A stretch of DNA of 64,000 nt. It comes from Glandiceps talaboti. Its lineage: Eukaryota > Hemichordata > Enteropneusta > Spengelidae. Both the position numbers and the translations under genes were made by a program. The notes beneath the pieces are model-generated. The model did not search any database, had not been told where the DNA came from, and saw only the letters and a list, made by a program, of their open reading frames with translations. The stretch covers positions 24,873,003-24,937,002 of the forward strand of contig NC_135551.1 in NCBI RefSeq assembly GCF_964340395.1, read 5' to 3'. Positions 1 through 11,460 of the stretch are shown in pieces. Position 1 is the first letter of the stretch; each line of letters opens with the position of its first letter.

Positions 1-207
1 TAAATTGGAAACGAATGCGACGTTTTGATCTGTCTACTACAGACCTTGATCATGCAATGATTTAATTATTCAGTGTTAACGTCTCTCTCTGGACTTTCAT
101 ATTATTCCAGCAGTCCAGAGAGAGAGTCATCTACACTGAATAATTAAATCATTGCAAGATCAAGGTCCGTAGTAGATGGATCAAACGTCGTATTCGTTTC
201 CAATTTA
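1..207. repeat. Long foldback palindrome (about 95-bp arms, 16-base loop)
   Basis: Positions 1-95 are nearly the reverse complement of 112-207, with a loop at 96-111. The outer ends are TAAATTGG and CCAATTTA, and the inner stem ends in GGACT/AGTCC. Only a few mismatches and a one-base difference in arm length are visible. It has no coding capacity. It lies in the UFL1 intron and is most simply a foldback or MITE-type element. It touches the window edge, so the true left end may lie outside. Confidence 0.85.
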
Positions 208-1007
208 TCATCCCAAATTACTGTACTGTACTGTCCTATTGATTCTTGGAACCATGAACAATATATTCTCCATTTATGGGTTCCTTTCGGAATATTGTAT
301 CACCTTTGTTGTTGTTTCTGGTCATTATGTGGCTCCTTTGAATGTATTCATGCTGGATGTATATCACTTTTCATCAATGTGTTTATCATCATCATCACCT
401 CTTACTTTCAGCTTCTTGACACTTCAAGTAGTCCTTATGGCTACATTACATTGCTGCTGCCTCACTAAAAAAACGCTTGGCTGTATTGTGTTCTAAAATT
501 GCTAAGGGTAATACACCTACAAAGTTTACAAACTGTGTGCACCATTCTGATCAACACAAAAATAATGATATTATTTATCCAAACTGTAGATTCAAAACAA
601 AATGTTACTTCATCACTACAATAGATGAATACTGAAATCACATCATATACCAAGAATAAAACACAACAACTACAAAACCCTGAGGAACCCTGACCTCAGT
701 GATAGAACTTCCTGTGTATAGGATATCATAAAATAGCTGTTTTGAAAATGTGAAACAGATGTCAGTGAAAATACCACATCCAAGAAAATGAAAAAATGAC
801 AATTTGATAAATCACAACAAACACAAAAAAATATACTACACATTCTATCATTCATAGAGACAGATACAGATACAAAGTTCCTGAAATATACAGAAGTGTT
901 TTCAAGTCAATAAAAATCAGAGGATTGAAAATCATGTCATTCACAGATTTTAGTGTTATAGATATTTCTATTAACAAATTTTTGTTGCGCAATATTTTGT
1001 TACTTAG
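208..1007 (+). other. UFL1 intron, no other feature seen
   Basis: This is the intron upstream of the first visible UFL1 exon. I find no further UFL1-like exon here: the expected preceding segment of the protein is not encoded in any frame. The short open frames are AT-rich and have no recognisable domain. Confidence 0.6.
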
Positions 1008-1135
1008 AAGATCTAGCTACCCAGTTATGTAGGTATCTACTGAAAACACTGTGTTCTGATGTCACGAATTTATTATTTGAAGCTGTGGCTAATGATCAAA
1101 TGATCACTGTAGCTGAGTCGGACATCAAACCAGAG
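1008..1135 (+). CDS. UFL1: UFL1 coding exon (first visible)
   Basis: The acceptor is TTACTTAG and the donor GAG|GTGAGC. The first two bases complete a codon from the previous exon outside the window; 42 codons follow, encoding [18 protein letters not shown] and onward to IKPE. The exon ends in phase 0. Confidence 0.9.
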
Positions 1136-1669
1136 GTGAGCTAAGTTTGTTGAGGCTTTCCACTAAATACTGCCCTCTAGTGGCAACATAAGGATTTCGG
1201 AAATGTTTCATTTGAAAGGTGTTGTACATTGATGTTAACAATTGTTTTGTGTTCTGTACCATATTTTTGCATTTTTGACAGTGCCTTTAGCTGTACTTGT
1301 GGAGGTTATGGTCAACCGAGATTTGTGAAAATTTCCAAATTGTCAGTTTTCAGGTTGTAATTCATAGGGGAGAGGGAGTGTCAGGACATTACTTTCAGTT
1401 TTGTTGATAGTATCAGTAACAGTTGAATAATATTGGTCAGCTTGTTAGTGTTATGCATTCTCACATTCTAAAAAAGTTTTCATCGTTGTTTTCATCAGAT
1501 AAGGCTCAAGTTATTAGCCAAATTTCCTGACAATCTGAGTAACAAACTGAGCAAGTTACATAGTTCACTGGCAGGCAAGGTAGGTAGTTTTCTAATATTA
1601 AATACACACACAATGCTTACAGGAGCACAAGTTGACAGTATCCATTCGTTTTAGGCGAAATTTTGCTGC

Positions 1670-1702
<33 letters not shown>

Positions 1703-2889
1703 GTACTATTCTTACCTACTGAGGTATACTTACTTAACCATCACTTACTCTTGATAGAACTCAAACTTGATATCTTAAGATATTAAATTATTTTGTAAAG
1801 GTACAGAGTTGGGCAAAGAACTATTTTACTACACAGTATTGTCAATAGAGGGCGACATTTCATAGGTATACATTTGTATCTGCACATTATACCATGGCAA
1901 TAAAGTATGAAAATTACAAATAAAAACCACTATTTCATCACAAATATGATATTTTCGTGGTAGACATTTGAAGAGTTTGCGGACCATTTTGAAGATTGTG
2001 CATCGTTATGTGATGTAATGCTGAAGAAAACAGATAAAAAGAAAGAAAGGTACGTGGTTCATCCAAAGTGTTCTGGTCTGTAGTTGGTATAATGTTTTGG
2101 GGTTAAAAAGAGGCCCGCTTTGAAAAAGGATTTGTGAAAAAACAGTTGTCTGACAAAACTATAGAAAAGGTTGGCCAAAAACGAAAGAAAAATATTATGT
2201 AATCCTCATGGCTCCACTGATAAGATAATGCTAATGCTAGAGCCTGGGATTGAAACATTGGCCTTTAACAAACAGTCAGTATTTATTACATTAAGGTTAT
2301 TCCTCCAAAGTAACCAATGAATTCAACAAGTGTGAAATGAGTGATTATGTATTTTTGTGTCGTTCCCCCCCCCCCCCCCCCCCAGTGCATTTTGGTTCAG
2401 TACACTTGCACAGATCAATCTTTATCCTAAAATTGAAAAAGATTATTTGATTAGGGTTTCTTATTTTTTTGATCAATTATTTTTTCCAGACAACTAACCT
2501 TCAACCACAGGCAAGTCTTGGCAGAACAGATTCGTAATGAGCAAGAACCCGCTATGGCCTTACATCTAACAACGGTTCTACTGTTCCAGACTTACACGAA
2601 CTGTATGGTACATTGCCCGGGGAAGTGTGTACCTCAATTAATAACATACCTATTTGACTACATCCCAGCCGATCAGCACGCCAAACTTCACAATTACCAG
2701 GGCCTCGTACAAAAACAACTCAGCCCGAGCAAAGAAAAACAGGAAGAGAGTGAAGATAAGGAGAATGAGGAAAAGGGAGACAGTGAAACAAACCAAGATG
2801 GAAACATTACCGCTCAGCTGAACGATCTACTGCCCTCTATCAGAGAGATTGCACTGTCAAAGAAAGTCATGGCAACGAACGGAGATTGA
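1008..2889 (+). CDS. UFL1: E3 UFM1-protein ligase 1, C-terminal part (4 exons, partial)
   Basis: UFL1 transfers the ubiquitin-like modifier UFM1 to ribosomal and ER-associated substrates; it works at the ER membrane with DDRGK1 and CDK5RAP3 (family knowledge). The exons I joined are 1008-1135, 1499-1579, 1964-2049 and 2490-2889. Each is bounded by AG and GT and the reading frame is kept across all three introns, giving about 230 C-terminal residues and a TGA stop at 2887-2889. Recognisable UFL1 blocks are the [14 protein letters not shown] segment, [20 protein letters not shown], a PGKCVPQ core and [21 protein letters not shown] Lys/Glu-rich low-complexity stretch ([17 protein letters not shown]) precedes the C-terminus, as in animal orthologues. 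The N-terminal two thirds lie left of the window. Identification rests on remembered family sequence, and the match is strong throughout. Confidence 0.93.
1169..1187. promoter_or_regulatory. CTCF-like motif in UFL1 intron
   Basis: TGCCCTCTAGTGGCAAC resembles the reverse-complemented CTCF core (C-rich strand on +). It is a sequence match only. Confidence 0.4.
1499..1579 (+). CDS. UFL1: UFL1 coding exon
   Basis: There are 27 codons from [11 protein letters not shown] to SSLAGK, in phase 0 at both ends. The acceptor is TTTTCATCAG and the donor AAG|GTAGGT. Confidence 0.9.
1675..1702. repeat. Poly-T tract
   Basis: This is an uninterrupted run of 28 T in a UFL1 intron. Confidence 0.95.
1964..2049 (+). 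CDS. UFL1: UFL1 coding exon
   Basis: There are 28 codons plus two bases, encoding [20 protein letters not shown] then KKTDKKKE. The acceptor is TTCGTGGTAG and the donor AAAG|GTACGT. The split Arg codon is completed by the first base of the next exon. Confidence 0.9.
2126..2283 (-). mobile_element. SINE-like dispersed repeat, copy 1
   Basis: Read on the - strand it contains AAAGGCCAATGTTTCAATCC, then a GCATTA/TTATCTTAT block, GAGCCAT, GGATTA, and TTTTCTATAG-TTTTGTCAGACAACT. The same ordered blocks occur at 6708-6850 and 8078-8222 on the + strand. GTTTCAATCC resembles an RNA polymerase III B box (GGTTCGANTCC), which suggests a tRNA-derived SINE. It sits in a UFL1 intron. Confidence 0.6.
2365..2383. 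repeat. Poly-C tract
   Basis: This is a run of 19 C in the last UFL1 intron. Confidence 0.95.
2490..2889 (+). CDS. UFL1: UFL1 terminal coding exon
   Basis: The acceptor is TTTTTTCCAG. The exon encodes [13 protein letters not shown] through the conserved [14 protein letters not shown] region and the charged tail to ATNGD-stop. The whole exon is open, including 28 bases upstream of codon TTG 2518, which is an internal codon and not a start. Confidence 0.93.
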
Positions 2890-2906
2890 TAGCGCCACCT
2901 AGTGTC
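2890..2906. promoter_or_regulatory. CTCF-like motif directly after the UFL1 stop codon
   Basis: TAGCGCCACCTAGTGTC starts at the base after the TGA. It matches the GCGCCNCCTNGTG core in the same orientation as the motifs near 1169 and 3829. Confidence 0.45.
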
Positions 2907-3755
2907 AGAGTTTAGAAATACTATATATGATATTGAGAATTTGTAAATTGATTGAAAATTATTGGAAAATTAAAATTATGTTCAAAGAACAGCACAAAAT
3001 GTGTATTTGGACTTTATTTTTGCGTAGGACTTGGTCAAAGGGGTGATGTGACATTATAAAGGATAGATTTTACTGACAGTTCTTACCAGACATGAAATTA
3101 TTTGAATGCTAGACATTATCAAACCCTCGTGATAATGATTTTCCTTATTGTAGAAGCCAGAAAAATTCGAATTAGAGAAAGAATTGACTGAAATAATTTT
3201 TTTTTCGAAAACATTTAGGTATGAAACAATTTGATATGGAAGAGATAAAATAATTAGATTTCAAAATTACACATTCAGTCAATTTCATCAGACTACAGAT
3301 ATTGTATGAATAGTTTTAGGTTTTGACTGAAGAAATGTTTGCATCTGCTGTCTTCTTATCAAAGAAAGCAATGATATTTTATTCCCGCATCAATTCAAAA
3401 CCATATTCAGCAACCATATTGGATTCAAAAGGGAATGAACTTTGACCTTGTGTTTCAAAAATTTGCATGGTGGCCACTGATTTTTTTCTCTTATTTTAAC
3501 TTGGTTAGAATGGGTTCAGAATTTAACAAGGCAACAGCAAATGTTTCAGATTTTTATTGCCAATGGTACAGTCCATGTTGAAGGAAGTTTTTTTGTGTGT
3601 AAATTGTATATTGTTCATGGCCTCTGATAGCAGTTAATATATTGATTATTATTCTGAACTATTTACACAGCAACTTTTTGGCATCTCTTCCAAAAACATT
3701 TGAAAGCAGGGTCTTTGAAGTGAAAAATACTTTAATAATCTTTTGACAAAATAAA
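2890..3755 (+). other. UFL1: UFL1 3' untranslated region with two candidate poly(A) signals
   Basis: No coding sequence is visible after the stop. Candidate signals are ATTAAA at 2969-2974 (short 3' UTR) and AATAAA at 3750-3755 (long 3' UTR). Which one is used cannot be told from sequence. Confidence 0.5.
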
Positions 3756-3828
3756 AAAATGAAGCAGTGAACAAAACGAACACTGCATCAAAGGTATATC
3801 AGAATAAATGTCGACCAGCCAACTGGTA

Positions 3829-3843
3829 TAGCGCCCCCTGGTG
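3829..3843. promoter_or_regulatory. Strong CTCF-like motif downstream of UFL1
   Basis: TAGCGCCCCCTGGTG fits the reverse-complemented CTCF consensus at every core position. It lies about 80 bp beyond the candidate UFL1 poly(A) signal, at the boundary with the long gene-poor interval. Confidence 0.55.
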
Positions 3844-5648
3844 TTATACTAGGTATGATTTAAAAAGTGCCCTCTATGGTGGAGTTTTACGATGTTTATC
3901 CTAACACGCTGTTACTAACCACCTTTGCCCTACAAGGTCAGAAAATATACTATAGGTTAAAGTTTGACCCTAAAATTGTGATTATTTGTCTTCAAAAAAA
4001 TGTGATTATATTATCTAGAAGAAAGCAAGGCATCATAGTTCAAATTCTTTTGTTGTACCTGTGAATTGCAGTGATATAATGACGGGCATGGCGGGCTCGC
4101 TTATCATAGACGTGTTGATTCCACGGTACAAAGGCACAGACCGAAACGATTGTAGTTGACATAGGTGCAGTTGTAAAAGTACAGAAATGACCCCTTTTTA
4201 TGACGCAAGCAAAGATGCTATGATTTCACGTCGTAGGAATGCGTTGGCGATTCCCCGGCCATAAAATTTGTGTTGTGTTTTGGTCAGCCGGACGGCGTCT
4301 AAAGAACCAACGATAATATTAAAAGAATACAAATAAGCTGTATAGTTGTACCCGGTATATTCAGCCCGACAATTCAATGTAAAAGTAAATGTTGTTTAGA
4401 TAGAAATACCACTGTAGAAAGTTAGAGAAACCTGACTACGTACTGCAACCGCGAGGCCTCCTTATATGTACGCAACTTTTCTATGATCTAAAGTTTGAGT
4501 AAGAGCTTGCGTGGCCGGAAACTGTTACAGTACACTTATACGGAATTGGCGTTTATCCAAAGACCACTTCTTGTTCATGTTGAAGTTCGTTCATTCAACT
4601 TTATCTTTGTGACCTTTCAAAGAGGGGGGCGATGGACCGTGACTCTACCTTTTGGGGGGAAGATAAAAAAGGGTTAGTTCCATTGAACTCTAGCTTGCCT
4701 TTTGGAACTCAAGACTGTAAATCGTTGTATTTTACTACTTATGTTTGACAAGTGTTTTTATTGACTTTACCTCTAGTTTGAGAGAAAAAGCAGCCCCATT
4801 CCCCTCTCTAGCCCGAAGACATTCAAGTACACCGTTGCCCTCAAATTAAAGTGTAAATACCTGGCTGAACCAGTTTCTGAACGTTGTCCGATTACATTCA
4901 AGCTCTACTGTAGTCCAAAAGTAGATACCACATAACTTTACCAAATTAAAAATATCAGAAGTCATCAAAACCGCAATCAAAAACCAACATTACACCCACG
5001 CATACTAAAAATAAACGTTTGTATAAAACCCGACTGTCGGCGAAAAGCGGAGAAGAGAAGAAGAAATTATGATTTTTGCCCAATGTAAAAATAACAAAGA
5101 GGTGTGCATTTGTTGTGCTTGGTAAACATCGTAACAAACGCGGATGGGAATGGCCTCCAGAGGAACGCTTTGATCAGTACCGAAGTGCACAATTACGCCC
5201 GTCATTCCCGACCACTCCAGTCATTAAGTTTTACCAAATGAATAAAATTAGTTTTCTGCAAGGCACACGATAATTATATGAGTTGTTTACAGCTCTAAGG
5301 AAAGACCATAAAATACCCCACAAATGCAAGGCATTGCGTAGACGGACTCCCTGTGTGGTACAAGGCCGACTTTTTTTCTTCCATTTACGGTATTTGGAGA
5401 AAAAGAAAAATATTTTTCCTGTCCTTCCATGATTTGGAATCAGGCCACTGACAGAAATCAACTAGTCTCTAGTAGCAATTGCTGAAAATAATGTGTTCCT
5501 TCATATGTATATGCCGATATATGCATGTACGTCATATAGAGTCAATATATTTCACACTCACTATTCACACTGCTTGTTCTCTGTAACTCTCTCTCTCAGT
5601 TCTCTATCTCGCTCTCGCTGTCTCCTCTCGATATCCTCCGTTGTCTAT

Positions 5649-5796
<148 letters not shown>

Positions 5797-5864
5797 ATAT
5801 CTATCTACCTATCTCTCTGTCCTTGTAACTATACACACGTGTGTGTATTTATTTGCCTTCCTAT

Positions 5865-5975
<111 letters not shown>

Positions 5976-6100
5976 AGTCTGTCTATCAGTCCCATCTGGT
6001 CACGCATCTCTTTTCACTGCAAAGTTTACACGGGTGTGAATACTTATTGAACTATATTTTACGAGACTAAGCAACCTATAGTACAATGCAAAGATTCTAT

Positions 6101-6229
6101 TAGTCTAGCTGCTAGACCTCGGATGTTCTTCCGATAAAATACGACACTCGACCGAACATCGCTATCGAGGATGGAATATCCAAGCCCAAACTGCGAACTT
6201 CGTTCCCGAACGTCTAGCAGCAAGACTAA
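6101..6229. repeat. Small inverted-repeat element
   Basis: The ends are AGTCTAGCTGCTAGAC and GTCTAGCAGCAAGACT, about 94 bp apart. CTCGGATGTTC (from about 6118) faces GAACATC-gctat-CGAG inside, so a second stem lies within the first. It is non-coding and MITE-like. Confidence 0.5.
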
Positions 6230-6707
6230 GATTCTATCTGCTATGACAGTATAATCTTAAAGGTGGTTTGCATCTATGTTGTAAAAAGTAGAAAATACAG
6301 ACTTATCAATTATCGCTGAGTAATCGTTCAGGAAACAGGATTATACATATAACAAAGTCGGAGAGAGTGTGTAGATGTAGAAAACTCTGATGTAAAGTGT
6401 GAATATCTGACTCGTTCATAGAAAACAGAACTAACTTGCAATTGATTGAACGATTTAATATTTTTCACAATGTTTTGTTGATTGTATTGTATAGTGACTT
6501 CACATAGCTAACCAGTATTGGTACTTTTTGTAGTGAGATACATAGAATAATTGTTTCCTTAAACCAAATCTTAGCAATTTTTCATCAGTATGTATTGTGT
6601 ATCACCACATAGAATATTAGCGTGTTGTTCTACTCGTGCGAGCATGTGTTTAGTGACGGTACCGAATCATCATCAGATTCAAACCCAATGCAATGGCTAG
6701 CCTCTAG

Positions 6708-6850
6708 ATTGTCATGTGTTTAAAGGCCAGGGTTTCAATCCCAGATTCTCGCATTAGAGTTATCTTATAGCCAAGAGGATTACCTAGGACCATTGTTTTG
6801 TTTCTTTCTATAGCTCTGCCAGACAACTATTTTTCAGACTTGGGATACTA
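6708..6850 (+). mobile_element. SINE-like dispersed repeat, copy 2
   Basis: AAAGGCCAGGGTTTCAATCC opens the shared block and is followed by GCATTAGAGTTATCTTATAG, GAGGATTACCTAGGACCAT, and TCTATAGCTCTGCCAGACAA. It carries the best B-box match of the three copies (GGGTTTCAATCCC). An A-box-like TGGCTAGCCTCTAG lies upstream near 6694. Confidence 0.6.
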
Positions 6851-7510
6851 ATCCCAATATGAATTAGGCCGGGGGTGTGGGAGGTGGGGATATCATAACC
6901 GAGTTCTGGGTATTTGAGCCACAAGCTTACAACAAATGCAGATTTTTCAAAATCTGTTGTCTTGTACCAGCAATTATACATAATTATGGTATTTAATACA
7001 CCATAGAGAAGACTAGTAGTACATGTTGTATTTTAGTGATGATTTATCATTGATCAATAATTTCCAAAGAAGGAAAATGTCTGTAGTAGGACATGGAAAG
7101 AACCGTGTCTTGATATGGATATAGTGCGGATATAATGGCAGGCAGAGTAACGGTACTATAAGTATAACATATTCAAAATAACTATAATACGCTTTAATAC
7201 TACATGCACACAAACAACTTCTCCATTTTAGAATCCACGTTTACGTCAGCTGAGATGATTACATTAATTTACAAAACTCGTTTATTGGGTGAAGTAGTCT
7301 ACAGTCTACACGCTGGGTTTGAATCTGAAGATATTGTCTTTTTGAGGTAGAGATATTTGCAGATTCAACCCCCAACGGATAGCCTCTAGACTAGACTATG
7401 GTGACGTACATGTTATATTTTATAGCTTGTATTTCATTATAGACATATTCCGTCAGTTTATGTACAATTAAATCATTTGATTCGGGATTCCAAATCATGA
7501 GATATGTAAT

Positions 7511-7538
7511 AAAAAAAAAAAAAAAAAAAAAAAAAAAA
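7511..7538. repeat. Poly-A tract
   Basis: This is a run of 28 A. Confidence 0.95.
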
Positions 7539-7770
7539 CTATGTTTACAGTTGATCGTAATCTTCAAAGGAAAACATACATTGTAAAAAGCGCGGCCCAG
7601 AGAATTGGTTTGTCTGTTATGATCTTGTTGTCGTCTCAAACTATTCAAACATAACGCCCACGACAATCAAGGCGTGGTACATTTATGTTTTGACGTACAG
7701 TGACGTGTTTCTTGTTTGCCATTTCTTACTCCATGTTTGGTTATATCCTTTCGATTATTCACTGCAATTA

Positions 7771-7850
7771 TGTTGTTGTTCTTGTTGTTGTTGTCGTCGT
7801 CGTCGTCGTCGTCGTCGTTGTTGTTGTTGTTGTTGTTATTGTTGTTGTTT
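7771..7850. repeat. Trinucleotide microsatellite (GTT)n(GTC)n(GTT)n
   Basis: A central GTC block is flanked by GTT blocks. It would translate as poly-Val on + or poly-Asn/Asp on -, and there is no sign that it is expressed as protein. Confidence 0.93.
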
Positions 7851-8077
7851 TCCACCTCTGCTTTGAGCAGTGTTTAATATATTTCATGAAACTAAACCAA
7901 CAAAACTTAAAATCGCAGAATGTGTACATGTAAAGGTTACCCTATCACCTCTCTCCAATTTAAAATAGAAGTATGTACAGTAATAACATTTGCGATATTT
8001 CAAATCTTATGTAAACCACCGAGACTATGTGCTTCTTTCAGTCTTGCAGTATGAATCATTAAGACTGGTAATTTAGG

Positions 8078-8222
8078 TTTCCTTTTAAAGGCCTGAGTTT
8101 CAATCCCAGGTTTTCACATTACCCATTATCTTGTCAGTAGAGCCATAGGAATATAAACGTAGGGTCATAATAATGTTCTTCTGGCCCAACCTTTTCTGTG
8201 GTTCTGTCAGTTTTGTTCACAC
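8078..8222 (+). mobile_element. SINE-like dispersed repeat, copy 3
   Basis: AAAGGCCTGAGTTTCAATCC is followed by CACATTACCCATTATCTTGT, AGAGCCATAGGA, and CTTTTCTGTGGTTCTGTCAG, in the same order as the other two copies. It has diverged from copy 2 by scattered substitutions and small indels. Confidence 0.6.
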
Positions 8223-9508
8223 TTAAACTTTCGATAAATCCTCATCCGAAGTTATTCTAGAATCCAGTCATGTGGAAATTGCTGGCGAAAATCCCTACAC
8301 GACTGCATGGCTGGATTCTATGCTTATCTGAATTGGGTCGGAGACAAGTTCTTACATACCAGAGACATATAGTGCGATGCTATCAACTCTTTGTTGTGTG
8401 TTTTATGTACATACTTTGCTTCTTCTTTTTTTACTCTTTTTTCTCTTTACTATTACTATATTATATAGTTTGAATAAGCTACAATCTGATCAGAGTGTAA
8501 GCTTAATCAATACAAAAAAGGAAACTTGGAAATACATGGGACAGGTAAATCGTTACATATGTACAAACTTAAGTTAATTCGAAGATATGGCTGATCTTTA
8601 ATACCATATTTTATCAGGTTGTGTTTTCTGTCTTTTTCACCAATCTGCAACTGAAAGTATTGATAGTTAAATTGGAAATACCAATCAATGTAAATTTTTC
8701 TAATAAAAAAGTGACAACTCGATGACAAGACCACCCCCGATCACGGAGCAACTGTTTACTAACTTGAAAACGTTGTTTAGCGACTCTTTCGCTGAATTAG
8801 ATTTTTATAGCAAACTTGATATCAATTTCAATAAGAAATAAAAGAACTGTATAGCGATTTCATGGAGATTTCCCCTCCAGTTAGCATACAAAAAGAATCT
8901 GGTCCTTCTTTGCAGTCTGACAATTTCACCAAAACGTACCTTTAGCATTTTACTTGTGTTGACGTTGTCGGCCAACGATATTTGTTATCCGCCGTTGGTG
9001 GCGCTACATCACATCATCGCAATACCGACCACCTGGTCTGTTTGGCTGAAAACGTGGGTGAAAGTTCGTATCAGCGATCGATTTGTTTCATTTCCTCTTC
9101 GCCCACAATCTTAATTCCAATATCAATTCTAATCAAGTCTTTTGTTTTTCGTAATTTACTTTAATTCGACAATAGTCCTATAAAACAATCTTTAAGGGGG
9201 TGGCGTTCCTTCCTTTCCCGAGGATTGTTTTAAGTAGGGATGAAAACAAAAACAATACACGTCTGGAAGGGGAATGGCGACGGCTTTCTAATTTCCTGCT
9301 TGCCTATCGTCTGTTTCTCGGAATGTTTTATCTCCGTTATCAATACTTTGTACTTTTAATTATAATTAAAAAAAGGCTCTTCATTTCCTTGTGAAGTCAA
9401 AACAAAAGTAAATGTGTCAATTTCTTTGTTATTGTTTAGAATTTCGATATCGTATTGCCAACGTCATTCTCCACAAAAGGCTTACCCCACAACACGATTA
9501 CTCACGAC

Positions 9509-9542
9509 CACAGACAAGTAACATATGTGTTACTTGTCTGTG
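9509..9542. repeat. Perfect 15-bp hairpin
   Basis: CACAGACAAGTAACA pairs exactly with TGTTACTTGTCTGTG across a 4-base loop (TATG). The outer half, ACAAGT, recurs just downstream near 9555. Confidence 0.7.
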
Positions 9543-9611
9543 TCATGACCAAAGACAAGTGCGGCATACTAGCCCTGCATGCTCACCATGACGCCAGATT
9601 CACGCTGAAAT

Positions 9612-9960
9612 GAAAATAAATGAAACCGGCTTTGAGGGAATCGACGATGTCTTTGTATTGATAACCAGTGTTCTCTATTTGCTAGCAAGAAATGCGATAT
9701 TGAGTAAATTTACTCAATCTTCAAAAGCAGAAAATGTCGAATATCTCTGCAAACCTTCAAATTTACTATAGTTGCTTTTTTAGCAGGAAAATAGATGAAA
9801 CCGGTGCCTTAAGGCTCGAGCCATTGTCTTCGAATTCATGACCTGGTATCGCTATTTGCTGACAAGAAAAGTGATATCTAATTTTATTTACTCTCTATCA
9901 AAAGCAGAAAAAATCGAATGTCTCTAAAACCAACTCTGCATTCAAATATAACACAGTCGT
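9612..9960. repeat. Two-copy diverged tandem repeat, unit about 175 bp
   Basis: Copy 1 (about 9612-9780) and copy 2 (about 9785-9960) share the ordered blocks AAATAnATGAAACCGG, ATTGTCTTnG, CTATTTGCTnnCAAGAAA, TCAAAAGCAGAAAA and TCGAATnTCTCT. Divergence suggests an old duplication. Confidence 0.65.
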
Positions 9961-10848
9961 TCATCCTATTGTTAAAAAAGTTCTTTGAACGCTAAAACAC
10001 AACTTCCATGGCTCCAGGCATAATTGTAAATGCGGGTCCTATGAAATGACAAACACAATGAGCTTGTTTCTATCTGTGTGTACAATTCGTACAATTAAAG
10101 CTATCAAGAGTGGGACAACAGCCCGATCTTTCACATGTTGTAATAAGCCAAAAGTTTGCAGTCAGTAATTTTAATCTTGATAGTGTTACACGGTCTCAAC
10201 AAACTATGACAAGGTCTTAATAAGAAATTATGACAAATTGCATCCATAGGCTTTTGCCACAAACTACCCTTGAAGGATATCGAAGATTTGCGCATGTACT
10301 TCATACAATGCAATAATTTATTTCATCCGTAACATATAACACACATTAGTGCCAGTGACTACAGAAATGTCTTCCAACGACCATTTTAATTGGCATTTTA
10401 CGGTAGCAATATCTGTTTTGGAGTACTTTTTGCTTTCGATATTTTTAGCTCTACTTAAAATGGACTTGACGCTGTTAAAACATAATATTACAATTGTAAA
10501 CAAACCGGACCAAATATATATCATGTTGTATGACTGACTTTTTTACATCTATACCATCCTACAGGATTTTGACTGTGAGGTTATAAATAAATCATACAAT
10601 CGGATAGTTTACATACATCACTGGGGAAAGAAAACAGAAGGTCAAGAAGGCAAAGAACTTAATATCTTTTTTGTTTTCTTTTGTTTTAAATGTTTAGGGT
10701 CGGCTGCTTAAAGTATAGGGTCGGTCGGGTTAATGGAAATACATACATTTTTTTTTAATTTCATAACAAAGTACTTTTAATATTTCTCATTTATATCTGG
10801 AATGAAAGCCGATTAATATAATGTAGTACAGTGGATTTCAAAATATCG

Positions 10849-11180
10849 TTCAGCTTGTCTGTTTGATACAACCACACAGAAATCAATAAGAAACTGCTAC
10901 ATTTTAATAGCAATATGGCAATTCATTGCTACATTTTGTCTAAATTAATTAAACCATTTAAATCAACTTACTGGAACAAGACGTATATATACACACAGGT
11001 GCCAAATTTTTGACGTCTGCATTTTGATGTCTGTATGGTGGCAAATCAGTTCATTTCATTTAGACAAAATTGCAAGAAACTGTATTCATTCAATTTTGCT
11101 GTAGCCGCCTGACTTGTGTACTTTCTTATTAGCTTCTGTATGGTTGTATCGAACAGAGCTGCTGAAATTCGCTGTATCAA
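10849..11180. repeat. Imperfect foldback element
   Basis: The left arm blocks GATACAACCACACAGAAATC and TTTTGTCTAAAT reappear inverted on the right as GTATGGTTGTATC and ATTTAGACAAAA, with similar spacing. The centre (about 10960-11030) is unique. It is non-coding and MITE-like. Confidence 0.6.
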
Positions 11181-11422
11181 TTCAATGAGACATTTAAGTA
11201 AAGATAGATACACCTAGGGACAAATTTCCCTGAAAATCAAAATTCATTTTGAAAGAACAGAAATTTGGAATTTGGGGTCCACTGTTTTGTTTTCAAGGAA
11301 ATTGTCAATCTTTTATTTAAACACAGTATTTGGTGGCTATGTTTGATTCTAAAATGATAAAATTTGAGTACAATGACACACATTTTTTACAATTGATTGA
11401 GTTACAAACAAGGACTTGACAT

Positions 11423-11460
11423 GTGTTGTGTTGTGTGGTGTTGTGTTGTGTTGTGTTGTG
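11423..11460. repeat. Pentanucleotide microsatellite (TGTGT)n
   Basis: About seven GTTGT/GTGGT-type units directly abut a fragment (11370-11425) that also occurs in the foldback element at 28402-28754. Confidence 0.85.

Noticed and set aside
7667-7933. Poly-Val and poly-Asn/Asp frames
   Set aside because: They are produced by the GTT/GTC trinucleotide repeat; no other coding signal is present.
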